Source: Pseudomonas entomophila (GTDB lineage Bacteria; Pseudomonadota; Gammaproteobacteria; Pseudomonadales; Pseudomonadaceae). From it: a stretch of 33,721 bases of DNA. The position numbers and the translations under genes are program-made. The stretch is taken from the NCBI RefSeq assembly GCF_013523125.1, contig NZ_JAAMQJ010000048.1, positions 1 to 33,721 of the forward strand, written 5' to 3'. The notes under the pieces were generated by a model. The model had not been told where the DNA came from and searched no databases. It saw only the letters and a program-made list of their open reading frames with translations. Shown here piece by piece: positions 1 through 8,632 of the stretch. The first letter of the stretch is position 1. The number at the start of each line of letters is the position of its first letter.

Positions 1-2810
1 GCCGGTGACAGGCGCAGTTACGCTGGCGGTGTAGGTAATGACACCGCCTTCGATGACCGACGGGGTGGCAGTCAGGGTCACCGTCGAAGTATCGATGGTA
101 TCGGTAACGGCAGTGACTGCTGGCGTACCGCTGACGGCCAGGTTCTCGAAGTTGCCACCGGTGGCACCGGTGATGGTCGTGCTAATCGAACCTGCGTCGA
201 TGTACGGATCATCGCCAGGCGCAGCCACGTTCACCGAACCGGAAATCTGGCCTGCGGCGATGGTGATGACCGAGCCATTGCTCAAGGTCACGGTAACCGG
301 CGTCTGCGCAGCGTTGGTCAACGTCGCGGTGTAGACGATCTGGCCGCCTTCGGCCACGGTCGGCGTCGCAGTCAGCGCTACGGTCGTCGTGGTGCTGGTA
401 CCCGGACCATCGATCACGGTGGTGTTCGGCGTACCAGCAGTAACCAGGTTCTCGTAGTTGCCGCCACTAGTACCCGTGATGCTGTTGGTCACAGGCGGAT
501 TGGTGGCGTACACGTTGTCTGGGGCGGTGAAATTCACCGAGCCCGAACTGGCGCCGACCGGGATGGTGATGGTCTGGCCGTTGGCCAAGGTCACGACTAA
601 GGCCGAGCCAGTGACAGGCGCAGTGACGCTAGCGGTGTAGGTAATGACGCCGCCTTCGGTAACCGATGGAGTCGCCGTCAGCGTGACGGTGCTGGTATCG
701 ATGGTATCGGTGACCGATGTCACCGCTGGCGTGCCATTGATTGCCAGATTTTCGAAGTTGCCACCGGTAGCACTGGTGATGGTCGCATTGACCGAACCGG
801 CATCGATGTATGGATCGTCGCCAGGCGCCGCGACAGTGATGCTGCCAGCGGTCTGGCCAGCCGCGATGGTGATCACCGAGCCATTGCTCAAGGTGACGGT
901 CACTGGCGTTTGCGCGGCGTTGGTCAGGGTCGCGGTGTAGACGATCTGACCGCCCTCGGCCACGGTCGGCGTCGCAGTCAACGCTACGGTCGTGGTGGCG
1001 CTGGTACCTGGACCGTCGGTCACGGTGGTGCTTGGCGTGCCGGCAGTGACCAGATTTTCATAGTTGCCGCCGCTAACCCCAGTGATGCTGTTGGTTACAG
1101 GCGGGTTGGTAGCGTAGATAGTGTCCGGTGCAGTCGCATCGACGGTACCGGAGGACTGGCCGACTGGAATGGTGATGGTCTGGCCGTTGGCCAGGGTCAC
1201 GACCAAGGCCGAGCCAGTGACAGGTGCAGTCACGCTGGCGGTGTAGGTGATCACACCACCTTCGGTAACCGACGGGGTCGCTGTCAGGGTTACAGTGCTG
1301 GTATCGATGGTATCGGTAACCGATGTCACCGCAGGCGTGCCATTGATTGCCAGGTTTTCGAAGTTACCGCCGGTTGCGTTGGCGATAGTGGCGTTGACCG
1401 AGCCTGCATCGATATAGGGGTCGTCGCCAGGAGCAGCAACGTTCACCGAGCCGGAAGTCTGGCCAGCGGCAATGGTAATGACCGAGCCATTGCTCAAGGT
1501 CACGCTAACTGGCGTCTGAGCCGCGTTGGTCAGGGTCGCGGTGTAAACGATCTGGCCGCCTTCGGCCACGGTTGGCGTGGCCGTCAGCGCAACGGTTGTG
1601 GTGGTGCTGGTACCCGGGCTGTCAGTGACGGTAGTGCTTGGCGTACCGGCGCTGACCAGGTTTTCGTAGTTGCCACCGCTGGTGGCCGTAATGCTGTTGG
1701 TCACAGGCGGGTTGGTAGCGTACACGTTGTCCGGCGCAGTGAAGTTCACCGAGCCTGCGCTGGCACCGACCGGAATCGTGATGGTCTGGCCGTTGGCCAG
1801 GGTTACGACCAGTGGCGCCTCGGTAACCGGAGCAGTAACGCTAGCGGTATAGGTGATCACGCCGCCTTCGGTAACCGATGGGGTCGCGGTCAGCGTGACT
1901 GTCGAAGTATCGATAGTGTCAGTGACAGCAGTCACTGCTGGCGTGCCATTGACCGCCAGGTTTTCGAAGTTGCCGCCAGTAGCGCTGGCGATAGTCGTGC
2001 TGACAGAGCCTGCATCGATGTACGGATCGTCGCCAGGTGCTGCCACCGTGATGCTGCCTGCAGTCTGACCAGCCGCGATGGTGATCACCGAGCCGTTGCT
2101 CAAGGTCACGCTAACTGGCGTCTGAGCCGCATTGGTCAGGGTCGCGGTGTAAACGATCTGACCACCTTCGGCCACGTTTGGCGTGGCAGTCAGCGCTACG
2201 GTCGTCGTGGTGCTGGTGCCTGGGCCATCGGTGACGGTGGTGCTTGGTGCACCGGCAGTCACCAGGTTTTCGTAGTTGCCACCGCTAACGCCAGTGATGC
2301 TGTTGGTCACAGGCGGATTGGTAGCGTAGATGTTGTCCGGCGCGGTCGCATCGACGGTGCCGGAGGACTGGCCGACCGGAATGGTGATGGTCTGGCCATT
2401 GGCCAGGGTCACGACCAAGGCCGAGCCAGTGACCGGCGCAGTCACGCTGGCCGTGTAGGTAATCACGCCACCTTCGGTCACAGAAGGCGTCGCCGTCAGC
2501 GTAACGGTGCTGGTATCGATAGTGTCAGTGACAGCAGTCACTGCTGGCGTGCCATCGACGGCCAAGTTCTCAAAGCTGCCACCGGTCGTAGCAGTGATCG
2601 TCGCATTGACTGAACCGGCATCGATGTACGGGTCATCGCCAGGCGCTGCCACCGTGATACTGCCTGCGGTCTGGCCAGCCGCAATGGTAATGACCGAGCC
2701 ATTGCTCAAGGTCACGCTCATGGGCGTCTGGGCCGCATTGGTCAGCGTCGCGGTATAGACGATCTGACCGCCTTCGGCCACGGTTGGCGTAGCCGTCAAC
2801 GTCAGAGTGG
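1..2810 (-). repeat. 606-bp tandem repeat array within lapA
   Basis: The same landmark (cgcggtgta, coding for part of the YTA motif) recurs at 325, 931, 1537, 2143 and 2749, exactly 606 bp apart each time. Each 606-bp unit encodes 202 residues as two alternating Ig-like subunits of about 101 residues. One carries ASVTAPVTG and NGQTITIPVG; the other carries ATLTNAAQTPVSV and NGSVITIAAGQ. Units are highly similar but not identical, with variants such as SITVAAPGDD versus SVNVAAPGDD. From about 2810 to 3400 the repeats become more divergent. The array continues beyond the left edge, so copy number cannot be read here. Confidence 0.95.
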
Positions 2811-3939
2811 TCGTATCGACCGCATCGTTGATCACCGTCTGCGCCGCAGTCGGGTTGATGGCCAGATCTTCGAAGTTGCCACCGGAAGCCGCGGTGATCG
2901 TACTGCTCACCGTCGTGTTGCCTGCATAGGCGTCATTGCCTGTCGGGACATCGACGCTGGCACTGCTGGCGCCGGCAGCGATGGTCAACGTCTGTCCATT
3001 GGACAGCGTGACGGACACCGGCGTCTGCGCAGGATTGTTGAGCGAGACGGTATAGGTGATCGCGCCCCCTTCCGTCACGCTTGGCGTAGCGGTCAGAGTA
3101 AGGGTCGTGGTGTCGATGGTATCGACTACCTGCGTCACGGCCGGGGTCTGATCGGCCGTCACGGTCAGGTCGCCACCGTTGGTCCCGGTAATCGTGGCCG
3201 AGATATCGCGTGGATCGATGTAGACCGTGTCATTGGCGGCTACATCGACATTCACGGTACCTGCGGTCTGCCCGGCAGCGATCACGATCGCTGCGCCGTT
3301 GGACAACGTGACGGTCAGGTCGGATGTCGGCGCTTGGCCGACGGTCGCGGTATAGACGATGACGCCGCCTGCCTCGCTGATCGACGGCGTGGCGCTCAGG
3401 ACCACGGTGGTCGAGCCACCCGCGCCGGTATCCGTTGCGGTCGCTGCATTCGTCGTACCAGCGGCGCCTACAGGCGGGGTTGGCTGGCCGAACTCGTTGC
3501 CGATCGGATCAGTCGGGAAACCCACCGTCGGATCCACGACGCCTGCGGTTTCCTGGTTGATCACGAACGTGTGCCCACCACCTGCCTCGCCGCCACCTGC
3601 AGCCGTCGGACCTGCGGCAGGCGCCTCGAGGTCGACCGTCGGGTCAGCGCCTGCGGCAATGGCCTGTTGCAGCTCTTCGACCGAAGGCGCTGCCTGCGCC
3701 GTGGCTTCGGACAGGTCCGTACTGCTGTCTGGCGTGTCGGCACTCCACTGAGAGTCCCGGCCCAGGTCCAGCATGCGCCCGTCGGCCAGCTCGAGCGTAA
3801 TGGCTCCGCCAGGCCCGGTCAGGACCTGCTCGCCCGCGAACAAGCGATCCCCTTCCACGAGCACGCGCCGGATGCCTTCGGGGGAAACTGCGACCACTTG
3901 ACCGACAACGCTTTTGACGATGGCAACGACACTGCTCAT
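1..3939 (-). CDS. lapA: LapA-type giant surface adhesin, N-terminal part (3' end outside window)
   Basis: Large repetitive adhesin that mediates irreversible attachment and biofilm formation, exported by a type I secretion system and held in the outer membrane. The reading frame starts at ATG 3939 behind a GGAGAG ribosome site and stays open for 1313 codons to the window edge. Residues 1-110 form the retention module typical of LapA proteins (MSSVVAIVKSVVGQV start). A TAAG motif at residues 112-115, with a PAAG at 107-110, matches the dialanine site cut by LapG. After a Gly/Ala/Pro-rich linker, Ig-like repeats of about 101 residues begin near residue 180, with recurring motifs EGG-I-YTA and TLSNG--ITIAAGQ. 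The divergent lapBC and the lapGD genes farther right support the assignment. The C-terminal RTX/secretion signal would lie to the left. The family is certain; the symbol rests on context and on the N-terminus. Confidence 0.95.
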   Translation of the reverse strand, partial: MSSVVAIVKSVVGQVVAVSPEGIRRVLVEGDRLFAGEQVLTGPGGAITLELADGRMLDLGRDSQWSADTPDSSTDLSEATAQAAPSVEELQQAIAAGADPTVDLEAPAAGPTAAGGGEAGGGHTFVINQETAGVVDPTVGFPTDPIGNEFGQPTPPVGAAGTTNAATATDTGAGGSTTVVLSATPSISEAGGVIVYTATVGQAPTSDLTVTLSNGAAIVIAAGQTAGTVNVDVAANDTVYIDPRDISATITGTNGGDLTVTADQTPAVTQVVDTIDTTTLTLTATPSVTEGGAITYTVSLNNPAQTPVSVTLSNGQTLTIAAGASSASVDVPTGNDAYAGNTTVSSTITAASGGNFEDLAINPTAAQTVINDAVDTTTLTLTATPTVAEGGQIVYTATLTNAAQTPMSVTLSNGSVITIAAGQTAGSITVAAPGDDPYIDAGSVNATITATTGGSFENLAVDGTPAVTAVTDTIDTSTVTLTATPSVTEGGVITYTASVTAPVTGSALVVTLANGQTITIPVGQSSGTVDATAPDNIYATNPPVTNSITGVSGGNYENLVTAGAPSTTVTDGPGTSTTTTVALTATPNVAEGGQIVYTATLTNAAQTPVSVTLSNGSVITIAAGQTAGSITVAAPGDDPYIDAGSVSTTIASATGGNFENLAVNGTPAVTAVTDTIDTSTVTLTATPSVTEGGVITYTASVTAPVTEAPLVVTLANGQTITIPVGASAGSVNFTAPDNVYATNPPVTNSITATSGGNYENLVSAGTPSTTVTDSPGTSTTTTVALTATPTVAEGGQIVYTATLTNAAQTPVSVTLSNGSVITIAAGQTSGSVNVAAPGDDPYIDAGSVNATIANATGGNFENLAINGTPAVTSVTDTIDTSTVTLTATPSVTEGGVITYTASVTAPVTGSALVVTLANGQTITIPVGQSSGTVDATAPDTIYATNPPVTNSITGVSGGNYENLVTAGTPSTTVTDGPGTSATTTVALTATPTVAEGGQIVYTATLTNAAQTPVTVTLSNGSVITIAAGQTAGSITVAAPGDDPYIDAGSVNATITSATGGNFENLAINGTPAVTSVTDTIDTSTVTLTATPSVTEGGVITYTASVTAPVTGSALVVTLANGQTITIPVGASSGSVNFTAPDNVYATNPPVTNSITGTSGGNYENLVTAGTPNTTVIDGPGTSTTTTVALTATPTVAEGGQIVYTATLTNAAQTPVTVTLSNGSVITIAAGQISGSVNVAAPGDDPYIDAGSISTTITGATGGNFENLAVSGTPAVTAVTDTIDTSTVTLTATPSVIEGGVITYTASVTAPVTG

Positions 3940-4038
3940 TGAGGACTCTCCGGGTACCGATTCGGTGACTTCCATGCACACCGATCGTACGAGACGGTTG
4001 TTCGATGGAATGCTTCGTGAGGTGGACAATGTTTTGGC

Positions 4039-4092
4039 GTCAAACTATTGTCTATAGCGCAAAACTATCGCCACTTCAGCCAAACTATTGAC
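4039..4092. promoter_or_regulatory. Three phased FleQ-like sites upstream of lapA
   Basis: GTCAAACTATTGTC (4039-4052), GCAAAACTATCGCC (4059-4072) and GCCAAACTATTGAC (4079-4092) are direct repeats with exact 20-bp periodicity, close to two helical turns. The outer two match 10 of 14 positions of the reported FleQ consensus GTCAATAAATTGAC. FleQ is the c-di-GMP-responsive regulator known to act on lapA in P. putida, so these are candidate FleQ sites. A minus-strand CTATAGAC (-10-like) lies over the first site. The repeats are seen directly; the regulator is inferred. Confidence 0.6.
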
Positions 4093-4505
4093 CTAATTTG
4101 CCAATCCTAAACAATCAGCAAAATAATGTCACATTGATATTTTCGTGCGGGGGCAAGCCCCTGATGTATGGCAAAAAAAGGATGTTTCAAAGCAGTTTTT
4201 TCACGCGCTGAACGATTATTTCACGAGCCTTGTCAACGTAAACGCTCATGATTTTCAACACCTATTCAAAAAGAAGCCGATTGCTTGACGCAGAGCGGCC
4301 CCAAGCACAAACCTTGCCTGCTTGAGGCCCGCCGGTTCTGTGACAAGCAGCATCTGATGAAAGGTCAATACGGGCAGATCGTTTACACAAAAAACGCACT
4401 GTTCAGGACGAACCCGTAGAAGAAATTTAGTCAGGGCCGCGTGGACTTGCTAATTTGTACACAGACGAATGAACACGCAGACTGAAAAGACAAGCCGGTA
4501 GTATT

Positions 4506-4533
4506 TTGACGAGTTCACAAAACGACGTATAAG
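4506..4533 (+). promoter_or_regulatory. Candidate sigma70 promoter for lapBC
   Basis: TTGACG at 4506-4511 and TATAAG at 4528-4533 are separated by 16 bp, on the lapB side of the divergent region. Transcription from here would give a leader of roughly 320 nt before the lapB start. A FleQ-like sequence GCCAATTTGTTGAC (4556-4569) lies just downstream. Confidence 0.4.
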
Positions 4534-4865
4534 TTCAAAAAAATTTCAGAAAACTGCCAATTTGTTGACCGTATTACAATGGAGAAGCGCTGCCCTACGG
4601 ATGTGGGTCTCCGAGCACCCGTGGCACGCTTTGAAAGCCCTGAGGTTTCAAACAGAAAATCTGCGAAACCTTCAGGGCGCGCTGTCGTCTGGTATAGCGA
4701 ATGTGCTTGGAAATGTTTACTCCATCTACGTTCGGGGCGACCATGGCGCTTAGCTACCATCCAGACGATGGAGGTGGTAGCGCAGAGCACCCTCCATTGG
4801 CGACGTCACCTGGCCCTGGCCAGAGCCTCGCCCCCATTTCTAGCAAGGTTTTAAGAGAGCGCCGC

Positions 4866-7022
4866 GTGGAATCCGAAGTCAGTCGAGTCCAGCTCAGCCA
4901 CGATCCCCGCAGTCAGCATGACGATCCCTTGCTGGATAGCCTGCTGAACCTGTGTGTCCTGCATCAGAAACCCGCCAGCCGCGCCATGCTGACGACGGGC
5001 CTGCCGCTGCCCTCGCAGCGCATGACGCCCGAGCTGCTGCCGCGCGCGGCCGCCCGTGCAGGCTTGCAGGGCCGGCTGCTTCAGCGAAAGCTCGAGCAGA
5101 TCCCCGATATCGCCATGCCGGTCATGCTGCTGATGAAGGAGGGCCGTTGTGCCGTGCTGCTGGGTTGGCAGGACGCAAGCACCGCGCGTCTGCTGCTCAG
5201 TGAAAGCGACGGCGGTGAAGTGCACGTCAGCCGCGAGAAGCTGCAGGCCGACTACAGCGGCAAGGTGTTCTTCGCCCAGCCCCAGCACAAGTTCGACGTC
5301 AATCACGGCAACCTGATCCCACGTACACGTTCCTGGTTCCGCGACACCCTCCTGCGCAGCAAGTGGCTGTACATGGACGCCATCGCCGCCAGTCTGGTGA
5401 TCAACATCATCGCGTTGGCCGCGCCTCTGTTCGTGATGAACGTCTACGACCGCGTCGTACCGAACCAGGCCACCTCGACGCTCTGGGTGCTGGCGTTCGG
5501 CATCTTCGGGGCCTACATCTTCGACCTGATCCTCAAAGGCCTGCGAAGCCTGTGCCTGGACCTGGCCGGCAAGAAGACCGACCTGATCATCTCGGCCACC
5601 CTGTTCGAGCGCATCGTCGGCATGTCGATGAAGTATCGGCCCGCCAGGGTCGGCAGCTTTGCGCAGAACATCCACGAGTTCCAGGGGCTGCGAGACTTCC
5701 TGGCTTCGCTGACCCTGACCAGCCTCATCGACCTGCCGTTCACCTTGCTGATCCTGATGGTCATCGCCATCATCGGCGGGCACTTGGTCTGGATACCCAT
5801 CATCGCCTTCCCGCTGGCGTTGGGCATTGGCTATGCGCTGCAAAAACCGTTGTTGGCGACCATGGAACGCACCATGGCACTGGCCTCCGAGCGCCAGTCG
5901 AGCCTGATCGAAACGCTCGCCGGCCTGGATGCGGTCAAGGTCAACAACGCCGAGAGCGAACGCCAGTACATGTGGGAGCAGACCTTGGGCACGCTCAGCC
6001 GCCTGGAACTGAGGGTCAAGATTCTCTCGGGCCTGGCGATGAACATCACCCTGCTCATCCAGCAGCTGGCAGGCGTGGCGATGATCTGCCTCGGCGTGTA
6101 CATGATCATCGACGGCAACCTGACCATGGGCGGCCTGGTGGCTAGCTACATGCTCAGCGGTCGCGCGCTGGGCCCCCTGAGCCAGCTCAACGGGCTGCTT
6201 GCACGCTATCAGCAGGCCAAGGTCACCATGAGTTCCACCGACCAGATGATGAGCCTGCCCCAGGAGCGCAACTTCGAGGAGCGGCCGCTCAGCCGCCAGG
6301 TCCTGCAAGGCGCCATCGAGTTTCGGGGGGTGGACTTCACCTACCCCAACCAACAGAACATGGCGCTCAAGGGTATCAACCTGAACATCCGGCCAGGCGA
6401 AAAGGTAGGGATCATCGGGCGCAGCGGCTCGGGCAAGAGCTCGCTGGCCAAGCTGATCGTCGGTCTCTACGAAGCCAATGGAGGCTCCCTGCTGGTCGAC
6501 GGTGTCGACATCCGGCAGATCGATGTCAGCGAACTGCGCCATAACCTGGGGTATGTGCCTCAGGACATTCAACTGCTGGCCGGCACCTTGCGTGACAACC
6601 TGGTCAGCGGCGCCCGCTACATCGAAGACGAGCTGATCCTGCAGGCCGCGGAGCTGTCGGGCGTCCATGAGTTCGCGCGGTTGCACCCCGATGGTTACGA
6701 GCTGCAGGTCGGCGAGCGTGGGCAGAACCTGTCCGGTGGTCAGCGTCAGAACGTGGCCCTTGCCCGTGCCCTGCTGCTCAACCCACAGATCCTGCTGCTC
6801 GATGAACCGACCAGCGCCATGGACAACACCGGTGAAGAGCGTCTCAAGCAGCGCCTGCAGGCCGTCATCGAAAACAAGACCGTCCTGTTGGTCACCCACC
6901 GGGCTTCACTGCTGTCGCTGGTGGACCGGCTGATCGTCATCGACCGTGGACAGATCGTCGCGGACGGCCCGAAAGCCGCCGTCATGGAAGCGCTGAAGAA
7001 GGGGCAGATCAGTGTCGCGTAA
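4866..7022 (+). CDS. lapB: Type I secretion ABC transporter LapB (permease/ATPase)
   Basis: Inner-membrane exporter that powers secretion of LapA through LapC and an outer-membrane channel. GTG at 4866 is chosen because an AAGAGAGC ribosome site precedes it and it gives 718 residues, the usual LapB length. The frame also extends upstream to an ATG at 4701, but that stretch looks non-coding. Residues about 20-140 form a C39-like domain without a recognisable catalytic Cys/His pair, as in LapA-type exporters that do not cleave their substrate. A six-helix membrane domain follows (about 160-430). The ATPase domain has Walker A GRSGSGKSS at 518-526, signature LSGGQ at 622-626, Walker B ILLLDEP and a TH switch. 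The stop overlaps the lapC start by 11 bp, so the two are probably translated together. Confidence 0.95.
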   Translation: MESEVSRVQLSHDPRSQHDDPLLDSLLNLCVLHQKPASRAMLTTGLPLPSQRMTPELLPRAAARAGLQGRLLQRKLEQIPDIAMPVMLLMKEGRCAVLLGWQDASTARLLLSESDGGEVHVSREKLQADYSGKVFFAQPQHKFDVNHGNLIPRTRSWFRDTLLRSKWLYMDAIAASLVINIIALAAPLFVMNVYDRVVPNQATSTLWVLAFGIFGAYIFDLILKGLRSLCLDLAGKKTDLIISATLFERIVGMSMKYRPARVGSFAQNIHEFQGLRDFLASLTLTSLIDLPFTLLILMVIAIIGGHLVWIPIIAFPLALGIGYALQKPLLATMERTMALASERQSSLIETLAGLDAVKVNNAESERQYMWEQTLGTLSRLELRVKILSGLAMNITLLIQQLAGVAMICLGVYMIIDGNLTMGGLVASYMLSGRALGPLSQLNGLLARYQQAKVTMSSTDQMMSLPQERNFEERPLSRQVLQGAIEFRGVDFTYPNQQNMALKGINLNIRPGEKVGIIGRSGSGKSSLAKLIVGLYEANGGSLLVDGVDIRQIDVSELRHNLGYVPQDIQLLAGTLRDNLVSGARYIEDELILQAAELSGVHEFARLHPDGYELQVGERGQNLSGGQRQNVALARALLLNPQILLLDEPTSAMDNTGEERLKQRLQAVIENKTVLLVTHRASLLSLVDRLIVIDRGQIVADGPKAAVMEALKKGQISVA

Positions 7023-8388
7023 GCTCGACGTGGGGCAAATCAAGGACAATCTGCGGCGCTATTTCAAAGGCTCGGATTCGCTCAGTGGGCAGCCGCTGCC
7101 CGAGGTCAGCAAGTCGCTGATCGAGGACGCACCGCGGGTGGTGCGGATGACCATCTGGGGCATCATTGCCTTCTTCCTGTTTCTGGTCGTCTGGGCCTGC
7201 TTCGCGCCCATCGACGAGGTGACCCGCGGTGAAGGCAAGGCCGTGCCCTCTTCGAAGGTGCAGAAGATCCAGAACCTCGAGGGCGGTATCGTCGCCGAGA
7301 TCTATGCCAAGGAAGGGGAAGTGGTCGAGATCGGGCAGCCCCTTCTGCGCCTGGATGAAACGCGCTTCGCCTCCAACGTGGGCGAGACCGAAGCCGACCG
7401 CCTGGCCATGGCCCTGCGCGTGCAACGCCTGAGCGCCGAAGTCGAAGACGTCCCCCTGAAGATCGACGAGGAGCTGCGCAAGGCTGCATCGAGCCAGGCG
7501 GCCAGCGAGGAGTCGTTGTACAACAGCCGCCGCCAGCAGTTGCGCGACGAGATTGGCGGGCTCGAAGAACAGCTAGTGCAGCGCCAGCAGGAGCTGCGCG
7601 AATACACCTCCAAGCGCGCCCAGTACGCCAACAGCCTGCAGCTGCTGCGACAAGAGATCGCCATGTCCGAGCCGCTGGTGGCCAAGGGTGCGATTTCCCA
7701 GGTGGAAATCCTGCGGCTGCGCCGTGCCGAGGTGGAAACCCGTGGCGAGATGGACGCGACCGCCCTGGCCATCCCCCGTGCCGAAGCAGCGGTGCGCGAG
7801 GTCAAGAGCAAGATCGAGGAAACGCGCGGCAAGTTCCGCAGCGAGGCACTGACCCAGCTCAACGAGGCACGCACCGAACTGAACAAGGCGACGGCCACCA
7901 GCAAGGCGCTGGACGATCGGGTCAGCCGTACGCTGGTCACCTCGCCGGTGCGGGGCATCGTCAAGCAGTTGCTGGTCAACACCATCGGTGGCGTGATTCA
8001 GCCGGGCAGCGACATCATCGAGATCGTGCCGCTGGACGACACCTTGGTGATCGAGGCGAAGATCCTGCCCAAGGACATCGCCTTCCTGCACCCTGGCCAG
8101 GAAGCGACCGTGAAGTTCACGGCTTACGACTTCACCATCTACGGTGGTCTGAAGGCCAAGCTGGAACAGATCAGCGCGGACACCATCACCGATGAAGACA
8201 AGAAGACCACGTACTACCTGGTCAGGCTGCGGACCGACCGTAGCCATCTGGGAACCGACGAGAAACCATTGTTGATCATCCCGGGCATGGTGGCATCGGT
8301 GGACATCCTGACGGGCAAGAAGACCATCATGAGCTACCTGCTCAAACCCATCATCAAGGCGCGTGCCGAAGCGCTGAGGGAGCGTTGA
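7012..8388 (+). CDS. lapC: Membrane-fusion protein LapC (HlyD family)
   Basis: Periplasmic adaptor of the LapA type I secretion system, linking LapB to the outer-membrane channel. It starts at GTG 7012 inside the end of lapB and encodes 458 residues, the usual size. One transmembrane segment lies at about 44-66 (VVRMTIWGIIAFFLFLVVWA). A biotinyl-lipoyl half follows (QNLEGGIVAEIYAKEGE, 87-103), then a long charged coiled coil (about 150-310), and the second lipoyl half with the HlyD signature region (VRGIVKQLLVNTIGGVI). It is the last gene of lapBC; a hairpin terminator follows at 8418. The partner LapE is not in the window. Confidence 0.95.
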   Translation: MSRKLDVGQIKDNLRRYFKGSDSLSGQPLPEVSKSLIEDAPRVVRMTIWGIIAFFLFLVVWACFAPIDEVTRGEGKAVPSSKVQKIQNLEGGIVAEIYAKEGEVVEIGQPLLRLDETRFASNVGETEADRLAMALRVQRLSAEVEDVPLKIDEELRKAASSQAASEESLYNSRRQQLRDEIGGLEEQLVQRQQELREYTSKRAQYANSLQLLRQEIAMSEPLVAKGAISQVEILRLRRAEVETRGEMDATALAIPRAEAAVREVKSKIEETRGKFRSEALTQLNEARTELNKATATSKALDDRVSRTLVTSPVRGIVKQLLVNTIGGVIQPGSDIIEIVPLDDTLVIEAKILPKDIAFLHPGQEATVKFTAYDFTIYGGLKAKLEQISADTITDEDKKTTYYLVRLRTDRSHLGTDEKPLLIIPGMVASVDILTGKKTIMSYLLKPIIKARAEALRER

Positions 8389-8417
8389 TTGACTTTTAAA
8401 AGGCGCAGGTTGCAAGA

Positions 8418-8459
8418 GGCTAGCTGCAAGTACGCTGCATGAGCTTGCAGCCAGCCTTT
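8418..8459 (+). terminator. Rho-independent terminator after lapC
   Basis: A 13-bp inverted repeat, GGCTAGCTGCAAG (8418-8430) and CTTGCAGCCAGCC (8444-8456), has a single G-T wobble and is followed by TTT. It closes the lapBC unit and separates it from the dioxygenase operon. Confidence 0.7.
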
Positions 8460-8482
8460 CTATGCATATTCCCTAAAGATAT

Positions 8483-8511
8483 TTAAAAAATACTGTTTAT
8501 ACCCTTATAGT
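8483..8511 (+). promoter_or_regulatory. Candidate promoter of the dioxygenase-ABC operon
   Basis: The DNA at 8461-8511 is sharply AT-rich. TATAGT at 8506-8511 is a good -10 element; the -35 position (8483-8488, TTAAAA) is poor, as expected for an activator-dependent promoter. Sulfonate genes of pseudomonads are commonly CysB-type controlled, but no specific box could be assigned. Predicted transcription would start at about 8517, at the base of the leader hairpin. Confidence 0.45.
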
Positions 8512-8628
8512 CACTCCCACTGCGTACCTGTCGACCAATCGGCGCGCCGCACGACTCGAACCCACACGGGATAACCCCGTGCGTTTCTGATCGTCGCGCG
8601 CCCGTTGGACGCGCATTGCGTGGGAGTG
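8512..8628 (+). promoter_or_regulatory. Structured 5' leader hairpin covering the dioxygenase ribosome site
   Basis: The leader can fold into one long interrupted hairpin. The base is CACTCCCAC (8512-8520) with GTGGGAGTG (8620-8628), followed by TGCGT (8521-8525) with GCGCA (8611-8615). The middle is CCAATCGGCGCGC (8535-8547) with GCGCGCCCGTTGG (8596-8608), 12 of 13 pairs. The tip is CACGGG (8565-8570) with CCCGTG (8576-8581). The only plausible Shine-Dalgarno, GGGAG at 8622-8626, is buried in the base helix, five to ten bases before the ATG at 8633. This suggests translational control by a cis-acting RNA switch. No known riboswitch class was recognised. Confidence 0.5.
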
Positions 8629-8632
8629 AACC

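Larger units (their letters stand above)
3940..4865. other. lapA-lapB divergent intergenic region
   Basis: This is 926 bp of AT-rich DNA between the divergent lapA and lapB genes, with no convincing coding sequence. It holds three 20-bp-spaced direct repeats near lapA (4039-4092), a further similar site at 4556-4569, a sigma70-like promoter facing lapB (4506-4533), and a short GGGGC-AA-GCCCC hairpin near 4150 reminiscent of Pseudomonas REP cores. The section 4170-4500 shows nothing recognisable. Its length suggests long untranslated leaders or many regulator sites, as expected for adhesin genes controlled by c-di-GMP. Confidence 0.7.

Noticed and set aside
910..2613. 567-codon open frame on the plus strand
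   Set aside because: It is an antisense shadow of the lapA repeat array. The repeats keep the opposite frame open, the predicted protein is a low-complexity Arg/Gly/His-rich string, and no ribosome site or domain is seen.
1..2810. CRISPR-like regularly spaced repeats
   Set aside because: The period is 606 bp, the whole unit is coding and similar throughout, and there are no unique spacers; this is a protein repeat array.
4145..4170. REP-like hairpin GGGGC-AA-GCCCC in the lapA-lapB region
   Set aside because: Only a 5-bp stem, no second copy in the window and a poor match to the full Pseudomonas REP consensus; noted only within the intergenic entry.
4851..6899. 682-codon minus-strand frame opposite lapB, and similar long frames opposite the FUSC and receptor genes
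   Set aside because: These are antisense frames of well-supported genes, with composition typical of GC-rich shadows.
8549..8566. tRNA T-arm-like GGGTTCGAGTC on the minus strand in the dioxygenase leader
   Set aside because: The flanking bases do not form a T stem, and no acceptor, D or anticodon arm can be built around it, so it is not a tRNA gene.
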